A stretch of 50,598 nt of DNA, taken from assembly GCF_903915725.1 (NCBI RefSeq), contig NZ_CAIWTY010000014.1, positions 1 through 50,598 on the forward strand. The letters are read 5' to 3'. The notes under the pieces are model-generated. The model was not told where the DNA came from. It made no database searches and saw only the letters and a list, made by a program, of their open reading frames with translations. The position numbers were made by a program, and so were the translations under genes. Below, in pieces: positions 1 to 8,321 of this stretch (positions are counted from its first letter, which is position 1; each line of letters opens with the position of its first letter). The stretch is from an uncultured Rhodopila sp. (GTDB lineage: Bacteria > Pseudomonadota > Alphaproteobacteria > Acetobacterales > Acetobacteraceae).

Positions 1-1
1 A

Positions 2-553
2 TGGGACGAAGAACCTTGGACGCATCTATTTCTGCACGCGCTTGGTGACGAGGCCGCGGACTGGCTTCAGCTCCTCGCCGACATGGAGCGCGCATGGCTC
101 CGGGCACGGGCTCTGGTTTCCGGCAGGCGCAGCAACTCCCGTGCCGCCATGGTCGTCGATATGCTCGCAGCCGCCCCCATCGCGTCCGCTTCGACACTGG
201 CGGCGGGCCTCGACATGGCCGTCCAGAACGTCTCAGGCCTGCTGCAGGACTTCTGCCGCGCCGAGATCGCCGTTGAGGTCACGCATCGATCGAAACGCCG
301 GCTCTACAGCCTCGCCACCCTCGCGCCTGTCCGGGACCGGGTGGCGCCGCCGCGGCGTCCCGAACCGGGCCGTGGCCGCGGCCGTCCGCCGATAGACCGC
401 GACGATGACGCGCCATTTGTGCCCGCCCCCCTGCCCCCGCTGTCCTTGGTCGAGCGCCGCGCGTTCGATTACAGCGACCTGGACCATTGGATGGAGCACC
501 TTGACCGGGCCATCGGGAAAATGAAGCGAAGTCTCGACACCCTGGCTCGATAA
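2..553 (+). CDS. C-terminal part of an HTH protein (DUF1612/RHE_PE00001-like), truncated by window edge
   Basis: The reading frame is open from the first bases of the window, so the start lies upstream; an internal ATG at 83 is probably not the true start. What remains is about 183 residues. The run GRRSNSR is followed by a helix-turn-helix-like stretch (roughly residues 57-100 of the visible part) and a basic, proline-rich linker. The C-terminus reads FDYSDLDHWMEHLDRAIGK, a probable helix. From memory this resembles the C-terminal half of rhizobial plasmid RHE_PE00001/DUF1612 proteins, which end in an HTH_13 domain; that match is not searched. The role is unknown, possibly DNA binding. It is transcribed in the same direction as the HipB/HipA pair 200 bp downstream. 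Confidence 0.55.
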   Translation, partial: WDEEPWTHLFLHALGDEAADWLQLLADMERAWLRARALVSGRRSNSRAAMVVDMLAAAPIASASTLAAGLDMAVQNVSGLLQDFCRAEIAVEVTHRSKRRLYSLATLAPVRDRVAPPRRPEPGRGRGRPPIDRDDDAPFVPAPLPPLSLVERRAFDYSDLDHWMEHLDRAIGKMKRSLDTLAR

Positions 554-744
554 CCGCGCTTAGGTCGAGGATCCTTGGGTAAAACACATGGGTTTGTCGC
601 GTCATATCGCGTTGGACCGAAATTTCCGGTCGGATGTGGGCGCAGGCGGGCTGTTCCCTCGAACACGATGCGAATTCGGCCATGGATTGGTCTCCGGCAG
701 CGTGACGGGCCGGGAGCGAAGAGCAAACCATAGACTCTGCGCTC

Positions 745-801
745 TTAAGGTCTTATGAACGAGACCGCACGACCTGTTCCGGCTATTGCACGAGACCTTA
801 A
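745..801. promoter_or_regulatory. 9-bp inverted repeat flanking the start of the HipB-like gene
   Basis: TTAAGGTCT at 745-753 is mirrored by AGACCTTAA at 793-801. The arms flank the ATG at 755 and end just before a second in-frame ATG at 803. HipB-type antitoxins bind inverted repeats at their own promoter, so this could be the operator. If so, translation may really begin at 803. Spacing of the arms (39 nt) is long for a single dimer site. Confidence 0.35.
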
Positions 802-1135
802 TATGCAGTCCTCGGCCCTCGAGTCGCTTTCGCCGAAGCTGCGGCGGTCGCTGGCCAAGCTCGGCGGCGACATCGCAACCGCACGCCGAAAACGAAACCT
901 GACCGTGATGATGATGGCCGAGCGCATCGGCTCGGCCAAGTCCACCTATCTGAAGGTGGAGAAGGGCGATCCCTCGGTTTCGATGGGCGTCTATGCAATG
1001 GCGCTGTTCGTCCTCGGGTTTGGCGACGCGATCGGCGACATCGTCGATCCGCGTCGTGACGACGTGGGCCTGTTGCTCGACGCCGAACGGCTGCCAAAGC
1101 GCGTGCGTCCGAAGAAGGCGCCGGTCGGACTATGA
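755..1135 (+). CDS. XRE-family antitoxin/regulator, HipB-like
   Basis: A 126-residue protein with an XRE helix-turn-helix over about residues 35-90 (ATARRKRNLTVMMMAERIG, then STYLKVEKGDPSVSMGVYA). Such proteins act as the antitoxin and repressor of hipBA loci, binding HipA and the operator DNA. Its stop overlaps the start of the HipA-like gene (ATGA at 1132-1135), so the two are translationally coupled. The start at 755 has an AAGG 4-5 nt upstream; an alternative ATG at 803 still leaves the whole HTH. The assignment as antitoxin rests mainly on the HipA neighbour. Confidence 0.8.
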   Translation: MNETARPVPAIARDLNMQSSALESLSPKLRRSLAKLGGDIATARRKRNLTVMMMAERIGSAKSTYLKVEKGDPSVSMGVYAMALFVLGFGDAIGDIVDPRRDDVGLLLDAERLPKRVRPKKAPVGL

Positions 1136-2418
1136 GAAGAACCATCCATGTCGCGATCGGGGACAACGCCCGCGGGCTCGGGACGCTGCGCTTCGACGCG
1201 CAGGGGGCGCGCGAGAACGCCGCCTTCGAATATGCCGCCGCGTGGCTGGCGGCCACGGACCGCTTCACGATCGACCCTGGCCTTCCCTTGCTGGCCGGCC
1301 CGCAATTCCATCGCAAAGAGCGCGGCGGATCCGTCTTTCATGGCTCGATTGCAGACACCGAACCGGATGGCTGGGCGCGCCGCGTCATCCTGCGCGACCA
1401 CGCCAAACGGCGGCGGGAGACGAAACGTGCCGGCGCGGATGTTGAGAGCCGTCCCCTGAACGCCCTCGACTTCCTCCTGGCGGTCGACGATGCGAGCCGC
1501 GTCGGTGCGTTGCGCTTTGCCGATGAGGATGGCGTCTTCCAGCGCGCCGCCGAAGCGGGCCGGCGCACCGCGCCGCCGCTGATCGAACTTGGCCGCCTGC
1601 TGTCGGCGTCGCATGCGATCGAGACGCATACCGAGACGGCGGAGGATTTGCGCTACCTTCGAGGCCGGGGCACGTCGCTGGGCGGCTTGCGCCCGAAATG
1701 CACCGTGGTCGATGACGACGGCCGGCTGTCCATCGGCAAGTTTCCGAGCGTCGCCGACGATCACGCGGTCACCAAAGGCGAGATCCTCGCACTGCGGCTT
1801 GCCGCCGCTGCCGGTATCAATGCCGCCGAAGGTCGCCTGGTAGAGAGCCAAGGCAGCCCGGTGGCTTTGATCCGGCGCTTCGATCGTCTACCGGGCGGCG
1901 GGCGGCTGATGTACGTCTCCGCCGCCACGATGCTCGGTGTCGATGTCGCCGAGTCCGGCGAGCACGCCTATACCGAGATCGTCGATGCTTTGCGGATGAA
2001 CGGCGCCGCGCCGCAGGCCGATACGGAGGAACTCTGGCGGCGTATCGCCTTCTCCATCCTGATCACCAATGTCGATGATCATCTGCGCAACCACGGCTTC
2101 CTGCATGTCGATCGCGGGCAATGGCGGCTTGCGCCGGCATTCGATGTCAACCCGTTCCCGGACCGGGTTCGCGAGTTGAAGACCTGGGTGTCGGAAGATG
2201 CCGGTCCGGAGGCAACGATCGAGGCGCTGTTGTCCGCCCTGCCCTATTTCCGGATAGCCGCGCCACGTGCCGGAGATATACTTCGAGAGGTGGAGCACGC
2301 GGTGGCGCAGTGGCGTCCGGTGGGGCGAAGCCTCGGCATGAGTACGCACGAACTCGATCAGTTCGCCGATGCATTCGAGCATGAAGAGCGGGCCGCCGCC
2401 AGGAAGGCGGGCCGATAA
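1132..2418 (+). CDS. HipA-like serine/threonine kinase toxin
   Basis: A 428-residue HipA-family protein, close to the family's usual 430-440. Visible motifs are the glycine-rich nucleotide loop TSLGGLRPKC (residues 181-190), the catalytic segment NVDDHLRNHG (313-322, matching the HipA N-x-D-x-H-x-x-N pattern) and the metal-binding segment APAFDVNP (334-341). In characterised members this kinase phosphorylates glutamyl-tRNA synthetase, stopping translation and giving persistence; whether this protein has that target cannot be told. All catalytic residues appear intact. It overlaps the upstream XRE gene by 4 bp, as in hipBA operons. On a plasmid the pair probably acts in stability or stress response. 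Confidence 0.85.
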   Translation: MRRTIHVAIGDNARGLGTLRFDAQGARENAAFEYAAAWLAATDRFTIDPGLPLLAGPQFHRKERGGSVFHGSIADTEPDGWARRVILRDHAKRRRETKRAGADVESRPLNALDFLLAVDDASRVGALRFADEDGVFQRAAEAGRRTAPPLIELGRLLSASHAIETHTETAEDLRYLRGRGTSLGGLRPKCTVVDDDGRLSIGKFPSVADDHAVTKGEILALRLAAAAGINAAEGRLVESQGSPVALIRRFDRLPGGGRLMYVSAATMLGVDVAESGEHAYTEIVDALRMNGAAPQADTEELWRRIAFSILITNVDDHLRNHGFLHVDRGQWRLAPAFDVNPFPDRVRELKTWVSEDAGPEATIEALLSALPYFRIAAPRAGDILREVEHAVAQWRPVGRSLGMSTHELDQFADAFEHEERAAARKAGR

Positions 2419-2842
2419 CGCGGGTTCGCTCGGTCTGGAACCGCCTCGCAGACCGGCAGCCTCATGCACCGCCGACCAGTCCGGCGATGGCTTCCGGAGG
2501 CGGTAGCGATGGCAAGCGCATGGCTCGGTCAATTCGATCATAAACACGTACGCCCGTTTCCTCATAGATATACCTTGCATATCGGCCTGGTGCCCAAAGA
2601 GCGGCTTGTTGAACGGGATGCCCGGCGGGGCAAACACCCCGGCGTGAAGAACCCGCCCATATGCGCATCGTTGAGAGGCGGGGCGGGTGCGTTGATCGCC
2701 TTGTTGCCGGCCTCGCCAGTCGGGTTCGGCACGGGGGATGAACCAGAAACTCCGGACGTTGCGGCAGGCTCGCGACGTAGCCAGCGCCGGCAGCAGCGGC
2801 AGGCCGCTGGCCAATCCGGCGCCCGGTCGGCGATTTGCCCGT
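2419..2842. other. intergenic region without a supportable gene
   Basis: This 424-bp stretch lies between the convergent HipA-like and Fic genes. Open frames exist on both strands, but none has a convincing ribosome binding site or recognisable protein features. No terminator hairpin with a T tract was found. Confidence 0.5.
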
Positions 2843-4225
2843 TCACAGGGCGCGACGAATGGCTTGCCCCATCGCTGAAACCAGACGAGCGTCAGGAATG
2901 AACCCCAGCTTATGCAGGGCCTTCAGCCGGCTTTCAAGATCGCCGTAAACAAGCGGCGCGTCAGTGTGTCCTGCGAGGTCCTGGAGTTCTCGGCCGATTG
3001 CCTGGATTCGTTCGATCCTGGCTTGACGGTCCTCCGGGCTCGGCGCCGCCTGTCCATCCCGGGCGTCCTTGTCAGCGTGCGCGATAACCCAACGAGCCAA
3101 GGCTTCGAACGCATCGGCGGCGCCGGCGATCAGACTGTAGCTGGTGCTGCGCCCGCCAGCCGGATCGCGAGCCAGAACGCCCTTGCGGGACAGGTCGTCG
3201 ATGTCGCGAGCAGCCGTGTCCTGCGAACATTTGGCGAGCGCGGCGTATTTCGATGACGTCAGCTTGCCTTCGAAGCCGTTCAACAGCCGATTGACGACGA
3301 AACGCTGACGATCGTTGAGGCCGTCACCGGCGTGAGCGTCCCAGAACCGCGCCTTGCGCAGAACCGATGCCAGGATCGTCTCCGCGCCGACAAAGGCGCG
3401 ATCCAAACATTGCAGAAACCAAGCGAGCCATTCGGTGACGTCGAGGTCGCCCTTCTGGGTTCGCTCCAGCGTCTCGTAATAGGCCTTCCGCTCGATGCGG
3501 ATCTGCGAAGACATGCTGTAGAAGCGCCGCGGCGTGGCCTCCGAGCGGGTCAGCGCCATATCAGCAATGGCGCGTGCGATGCGTCCGTTTCCATCTTCGA
3601 ACGGGTGGATCGTGACGAACCAGAGGTGAGCCAAGGCAGCGAAGATCACCGGATCGAGGCCGCCGCTCGTATTGAACCAATCGAAAAAGCTGAGCATTTC
3701 GGCCGCAAGCCGTTCCGCGGCCGGTGCTTCGAAGTGAACGTGCTCGCGGCCGATCGGCCCGGAGACGACCTGCATCGGTCCTGACGCCCGGGTGCGCCAG
3801 GCTCCAACGGTGATTCGGTTCATGCCGCTGCGTCCGGTGGGAAAAAGCGCCGCATGCCAGCCGAACAGCCGCTCCGCGGTCAGTTGTGCCCGGTAGTTCT
3901 GGGTGGCGTCGAGCATCATTTCGACAACCCCTTCGACGTTGCGGTCCACCGGCGCGAGCGCCCCGATGTCCATGCCGAGCCGGCGCGCGATCGACGATCG
4001 AACTTGCTCGCGGTCGAGCCGCTCGCCTTCGATTTCGCTGGATTTCAGGACCTCCTCGGTTAGGGAGTGCAGGACGGCTTCCGCGCGAAGCTGGAAACCG
4101 AGGCCCTCCATCCGGCCTATTAGCCTGCCCTGGTGATGCCGCACCGCGGCCAACCGCGTGGCGATTGCTTCGTGGTCCCACCGAAACCGCGGCCAGTCCG
4201 GAAGCTCATGGATGTAGCTCGCCAT
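2843..4225 (-). CDS. Fic-family AMP-transferase with C-terminal winged helix
   Basis: A 460-residue protein with the complete Fic motif HPFEDGNGRIAR at residues 207-218, so AMP transfer (AMPylation) to a protein hydroxyl is predicted. An inhibitory-helix motif SSEIEGE lies at 62-68, N-terminal to the Fic core, which makes it a class II Fic whose activity is held in check intramolecularly. The N-terminal region resembles the DUF4172 domain that often precedes Fic. Residues around 315-370 look like a winged helix (LTSSKYAALAKCSQDTAARD), so the protein may also bind DNA. It is a single gene, with a set of inverted repeats at its promoter that may be its own operator. Target protein unknown. Confidence 0.88.
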   Translation of the reverse strand: MASYIHELPDWPRFRWDHEAIATRLAAVRHHQGRLIGRMEGLGFQLRAEAVLHSLTEEVLKSSEIEGERLDREQVRSSIARRLGMDIGALAPVDRNVEGVVEMMLDATQNYRAQLTAERLFGWHAALFPTGRSGMNRITVGAWRTRASGPMQVVSGPIGREHVHFEAPAAERLAAEMLSFFDWFNTSGGLDPVIFAALAHLWFVTIHPFEDGNGRIARAIADMALTRSEATPRRFYSMSSQIRIERKAYYETLERTQKGDLDVTEWLAWFLQCLDRAFVGAETILASVLRKARFWDAHAGDGLNDRQRFVVNRLLNGFEGKLTSSKYAALAKCSQDTAARDIDDLSRKGVLARDPAGGRSTSYSLIAGAADAFEALARWVIAHADKDARDGQAAPSPEDRQARIERIQAIGRELQDLAGHTDAPLVYGDLESRLKALHKLGFIPDARLVSAMGQAIRRAL

Positions 4226-4238
4226 ACTCCGCTCCTGT

Positions 4239-4323
4239 TGCGGAGAATATGGAGGTTAATCTCCGCATGTGCAAGATTCGATGTCCGCAAGGCATGCGGA
4301 GATAAAGACAGCCATTCTCCGCA
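4239..4323. promoter_or_regulatory. nested inverted repeats upstream of the Fic gene (putative operator)
   Basis: Four related boxes occur in 85 bp: TGCGGAGAAT (4239-4248), ATCTCCGCATG (4259-4269), CATGCGGAGAT (4293-4303) and ATTCTCCGCA (4314-4323). The outer pair is a perfect 10-bp inverted repeat and the inner pair a perfect 11-bp one, all sharing the core TGCGGAGA. They begin 14 bp upstream of the Fic start codon, where the promoter must lie. The symmetry suggests two dimeric binding sites. The Fic protein's own winged helix is the obvious candidate ligand. Confidence 0.55.
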
Positions 4324-4563
4324 CACGGGAATGCTCCTGAACTTTGTGAGCGGGTGATCGCGAAGAGGGGCGTTGGTGCACTTCGACCGCTGAAGGATGG
4401 TAGGATGTTACCTCTCTGGTTCTGACCGCCCCGATGCCGCACAAACACAACCTCGATCGCCGTGACCATATCTCGAAGATGATGTTCAACTACACGTGCG
4501 AACACCGCTCCGTGGGCACCGGACCGACCGCAACACGACCTCCGGGATCCTCTACGTTCGTCG

Positions 4564-6837
4564 TCAGCCGCACTTTGACCAACCGCAATGGACGCAGCTC
4601 AAGCATCCAGCTTCGCGCACAAGGCCCGGCTGGCTGCACTTGGGACACAGCGGTCCGATCCGGGTAGCGGCTGTTGCCGCCGACGGCTGGATCGTCGACT
4701 TGGCGACCAAGGCTTCAGCCGGGGCCAGGAACCCGGTATCGATCATGTGCCGTTCAATGATGTCGCCGATAGCGGCGACCAGCGAACCGACATACCGCCC
4801 GTTGCTCCACTGGCCGCCGCGCGGATCGAACACCTGCTTCAACTCCTCGGCCACGAAGGCGACCTCGCCGCCGCGCCGGAACACCGCGCTGATCATCCGC
4901 GTCAGCGCCACGACCCAGGCATAGTGCTCCAGGTTCTTCGAATTGACGAAGATCTCGAACGGCCGGGCGACACCGTCCTGCTCGATGTCGTTGATCGTAA
5001 CATACATCGCGTGTTCACTATCCGGCCAACGCAGCTTATAGGTCACGCCGGTCAGGCTGTCTGACCGGACCATCAGATCGTTGGTCACCCCGATCGACGC
5101 GGTCGCTTCGGCGGCTTTGACCTCCAGCACCGACCCGGTGATCGCATTCGGCCGGTACGTCGTGCATCCCTTGCAGCCGCTCCGGTAGGCGTCGAGGTAG
5201 ACCTCTTGGAACGCCTCGAAGCTGATGTCCTCCGGAACGTTAACGGTCTTGGAGATCGCGCTGTCGACATGGCGCTGTACCGCCGCCTGCATGCGGACAT
5301 GTTCGGCCGGGGTTAGGTCTTGCGCCGTCACGAAGCAATCGGGCAGCGGGGCTTCGTCGCCATGCAGCGCGCGGAAGCAGCGCAGTGCGTAGTCCGACAC
5401 CTCTTCCTCAACACGCGAGCCGTCCGGCTGTCGCACCTTGCGCGTGTAGGCCAGCGCGAAGACCGGCTCGATGCCGCTGGACACGTTATCAGCGACCAGC
5501 GAGATCGTGCCGGTCGGTGCGACCGATGTCAGCAGCGCGTTGCGGATGCCATGCGCCGCGATGAACGCGCGCACGTCCTCGTCGAGTTCGCCGACGGTCT
5601 CGCCGGCGAGGTAGGCATCTCGGTCGAACAGCGGAAAAGCGCCCTTCTCCTGCGCCAGCCGTGCTGACGTGAGGTAGGCGGCGCGGGCGATCTGACGGGA
5701 CCACTCCCCTGCCCTATCGGCGGCTTCGACCGAGCCGTAACGCAGCCCGGTCATCATCAGCGCGTCCGCCAGCCCGGTCATCCCGAGGCCGATCCGGCGT
5801 TTGGCGATGGCTTCCCGACGTTGCGCCTCGAGAGGGAAGCCTGATGCATCGACGGTATTGTCCATCATGCGGATCGCCACGGCCACCAGATCGGCAAGCT
5901 CCGGCTCGTCGATCCGGGCATCCGGGGTGAATGGGGCGTGCACCAGGCGGGCCAGGTTGATCGATCCCAGCAGGCAGGCGCCGTAGGGCGGCAGCGGCTG
6001 CTCGCCGCACGGGTTGGTCGAGTGGATGGTCTCGCAATACGCCAGGTTGTTCCGAGCGTTAATACGGTCGATGAAAATGACGCCCGGTTCGGCGTAGTCG
6101 TAGGTCGCCCGGGTGATGCTATCGAACAGCGCGCGGGCGCGCAGAACCTTGTAGGTCTTGCCGCCGAACATCAGCGGCCAATCGGCGTCGACCTCGACGG
6201 CCGCCATGAACGGATCGGTTGCCAGGACCGAGAGGTTGAAGTTCTGCAGGCGCCCGGCCTGTCGTTTGGCGGCGATGAAGTCCTCGATGTCAGGATGGTC
6301 GCAGCGCATCGTCGCCATCATCGCACCACGGCGCGCGCCAGCCGACATGATGGTGCGGCACATGGCGTCCCACACGTCCATGAAGGACAGCGGCCCGGAG
6401 GCGTCGGCGCCGACGCCCTTCACCGCCGCACCCTTCGGCCGCAGCGAGCTGAAGTCATAGCCGATCCCACCCCCCTGCTGCATGGTCAGTGCCGCCTCGC
6501 GCAGGTGGTCGAAGATGCCGCCGAGATCGTCGGGGATGTCGCCCATGACGAAGCAGTTGAACAGCGTCACGCGGCGGTCGGTGCCGGCGCCGGAGAGGAT
6601 GCGGCCGGCGGGCAGGAAGCGGAAATCTTGCAGAGCCTCGTAAAATGCGCGTTCCCAGCGGGGCGGATCGGTTTCGGCGGCGGCCAGCGCGCGAGCGACG
6701 CGGTGCCAGGTGTCCTCAACCGTCAGGTCAACGGGCGTGCCGTCGGCAGCCTTCAGCCGGTACTTCGCATCCCAGATCTGGCGGGAAATAGGAGCGATCC
6801 GCTCGAGGGCGTATCCGATCATCGCATCGACATTCAT
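4564..6837 (-). CDS. nrdJ: class II (adenosylcobalamin-dependent) ribonucleotide reductase
   Basis: Reduces ribonucleotides to deoxyribonucleotides with a B12-generated thiyl radical, independently of oxygen. The frame shows the family's landmarks: IWDAKYR near the N-terminus, FNCFVMGD with the first redox cysteine (about residue 93), the active-site segment NPCGEQPLPPYG (about 276-287), GCKGCTTYRP late in the barrel, and a C-terminal zinc ribbon CPKC...CVHCGWSKCG. The ATG at 6837 is chosen because family alignments begin near IWDAKYR; a GTG at 6981 in the same frame would add 48 basic residues that look non-native. No start has a strong ribosome binding site. It is divergent from the DUF2786 gene; no B12 riboswitch can be recognised in the roughly 200 bp between. 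It probably supplies dNTPs for plasmid or host replication. Confidence 0.9.
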   Translation of the reverse strand: MNVDAMIGYALERIAPISRQIWDAKYRLKAADGTPVDLTVEDTWHRVARALAAAETDPPRWERAFYEALQDFRFLPAGRILSGAGTDRRVTLFNCFVMGDIPDDLGGIFDHLREAALTMQQGGGIGYDFSSLRPKGAAVKGVGADASGPLSFMDVWDAMCRTIMSAGARRGAMMATMRCDHPDIEDFIAAKRQAGRLQNFNLSVLATDPFMAAVEVDADWPLMFGGKTYKVLRARALFDSITRATYDYAEPGVIFIDRINARNNLAYCETIHSTNPCGEQPLPPYGACLLGSINLARLVHAPFTPDARIDEPELADLVAVAIRMMDNTVDASGFPLEAQRREAIAKRRIGLGMTGLADALMMTGLRYGSVEAADRAGEWSRQIARAAYLTSARLAQEKGAFPLFDRDAYLAGETVGELDEDVRAFIAAHGIRNALLTSVAPTGTISLVADNVSSGIEPVFALAYTRKVRQPDGSRVEEEVSDYALRCFRALHGDEAPLPDCFVTAQDLTPAEHVRMQAAVQRHVDSAISKTVNVPEDISFEAFQEVYLDAYRSGCKGCTTYRPNAITGSVLEVKAAEATASIGVTNDLMVRSDSLTGVTYKLRWPDSEHAMYVTINDIEQDGVARPFEIFVNSKNLEHYAWVVALTRMISAVFRRGGEVAFVAEELKQVFDPRGGQWSNGRYVGSLVAAIGDIIERHMIDTGFLAPAEALVAKSTIQPSAATAATRIGPLCPKCSQPGLVREAGCLSCVHCGWSKCG

Positions 6838-7034
6838 ATCCAGGACATAGCCCGATCTCCCGATTCCCGTCATGGCGACGGCGATGGCCGGCAGGATTCC
6901 TCTCGGCAGCGCTTCATAGGCAGGGTAATGACAACGGTCGCGACAGCGACAGGATCGATCGCTGAAACGGTATCGCTTCACGACGCGGGTCAGAACCTCT
7001 AGATTCGGCCCGGCCGGATTCGGAGGAGCCGACT

Positions 7035-7799
7035 TTGAGCCAAGCGGACGAACTGTCGCGCGTGAAGAGCCGGATCAAAGCGCTGACCGAGAAGACGGTC
7101 GCCAACGGCTGTACCGAGGCCGAAGCAATGGCCGCGGCCGACATGGTCGGACGCCTGCTTGAGCGCTACGCGCTCAGCATGGACGAGATTGAGATACGCA
7201 CCGCTCGCTGCGTCCAGGCCGAGGTGCCGCTCGGCGGCCGTCGACGCAGGCCGATCGACGGGTGCGTCCCGACCATTGCCCGCTTCTGCGACTGCAAGGT
7301 CTGGCTTTCTCGCGCCGCTAACCCGTATCCCTTGGCGGCGGATTTCGATTGGACTCAGGCCGGCAGCCGCTATGTGTTTTTTGGCTTCGAGACGGACACC
7401 GCGCTCGCCACCTACCTGTTTGCCGTCATCGACCGGGCGATCATCACCGAAACCTCGGGCTTCAAGCGGAGCAATATTCAGTTCCGCGGTGCGCGCCTGC
7501 GGCAGGCTTCTGCCAGTTTCCAGCACGGCGTGGTGGCACGCGTGTCCGAACGGCTCGACACCATGCTTCGGGCACGGGACTCGACGGTCCGTGCCCAAAG
7601 CGCAACCGGCACCGCCCTGGTGGTGGCCAAGCATCGTGTGGTCGAGGACGCATTCCGCGAGACCGATGTCCGGCTGGTGAGCATGAGCGCGACGGGTCGG
7701 CGCGTGATCACGTCGGCATTTCGGGCCGGCCGGGCTGCGGGCGATCGGGTCAATCTGAATCGCCCGGTAACCGGCGATCCACTGAGGCAACTCGCCTGA
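7035..7799 (+). CDS. DUF2786-family protein
   Basis: A 254-residue protein whose N-terminus (residues 7-50, RIKALTEKTVANGCTEAEAM then ADMVGRLLERYALSMDEIE) fits the short helical DUF2786 domain, in which a T-x-x-x-G-x-T-x-x-E-A pattern is typical. The rest has the layout of the domain that usually follows it, with a GFETDTALA segment near residue 117 and a basic C-terminus. Biochemical function is unknown; such genes are common on plasmids and prophages of proteobacteria. It is followed after 53 bp by a small HExxH protein, probably in the same operon. Confidence 0.7.
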   Translation: MSQADELSRVKSRIKALTEKTVANGCTEAEAMAAADMVGRLLERYALSMDEIEIRTARCVQAEVPLGGRRRRPIDGCVPTIARFCDCKVWLSRAANPYPLAADFDWTQAGSRYVFFGFETDTALATYLFAVIDRAIITETSGFKRSNIQFRGARLRQASASFQHGVVARVSERLDTMLRARDSTVRAQSATGTALVVAKHRVVEDAFRETDVRLVSMSATGRRVITSAFRAGRAAGDRVNLNRPVTGDPLRQLA

Positions 7800-7852
7800 C
7801 GCGACCGCGGGACCGGCAGCGCCAACGGGTCTATGCGTGGGAGGAGCGCATC

Positions 7853-8236
7853 GTGGCGCCATGCGATCCAACCACCCTGCCCTACCCGGCTGCACAAGCG
7901 ATGGTCGATGCGATCTGGTCGGACATGGGTTTGCGCTATCCTCCGGCGGTGGTGCCGCTCCCTCGTCAGGCGTCCAGGACGATCGGCCGCGCTGACCGCC
8001 TGTCGGTAGCGCTCCGCGAGGAGACACCGACGTGGTGCCTGCTCCACGAATTGGCCCATGCCATGACAAGCCACGCGGACGGACGGTCTGACGGGCACGG
8101 TCCGATTTTCATCGGTATCTATGTCTGCCTACTTGAGCGCTATCTCCGGCTTGACCTGCAATTCCTGGGCGCTTCCCTGCGGGAAGCCGGCATCGGATTT
8201 GTCCGCGACGCGCTACCGGTGTTCGTTGACCCTTGA
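7853..8236 (+). CDS. small HExxH zinc-metallopeptidase-like protein
   Basis: A 127-residue protein with the motif HELAHAM near residue 66 followed by HGPIFIGIYVCLLERYL, a layout seen in small SprT-like or WLM-type metal-dependent peptidases (HExxH plus a downstream His). The GTG at 7853 is chosen because GGGAGGAG lies 6 nt upstream (7839-7846); an ATG further in would lose conserved-looking N-terminal sequence. It follows the DUF2786 gene closely. A protease role is inferred from the motif alone; the substrate is unknown. Confidence 0.65.
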   Translation: MAPCDPTTLPYPAAQAMVDAIWSDMGLRYPPAVVPLPRQASRTIGRADRLSVALREETPTWCLLHELAHAMTSHADGRSDGHGPIFIGIYVCLLERYLRLDLQFLGASLREAGIGFVRDALPVFVDP

Positions 8237-8307
8237 CGGCAATGGTGAAGATCGCGCTCGGAGGTTGCCACCTACCGATCCTTCGGACAAATCGTTCCTT
8301 GAGTGTC

Positions 8308-8321
8308 GGGGATTCTAGCGA
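8308..8321 (-). repeat. iteron-like copy overlapping the repA stop codon
   Basis: The 14-mer GGGGATTCTAGCGA is the inverse complement of the origin iteron with one change (TCGCTAGAATCCCC). It contains GANTC and includes the TAG stop of repA (8315-8317). It sits about 1 kb away from the main iteron cluster, on the far side of repA. Confidence 0.6.

Noticed and set aside
6838..7034. B12 riboswitch upstream of nrdJ
   Set aside because: The region is only about 200 bp, shared with a divergent gene, and no cobalamin-box sequence is visible.
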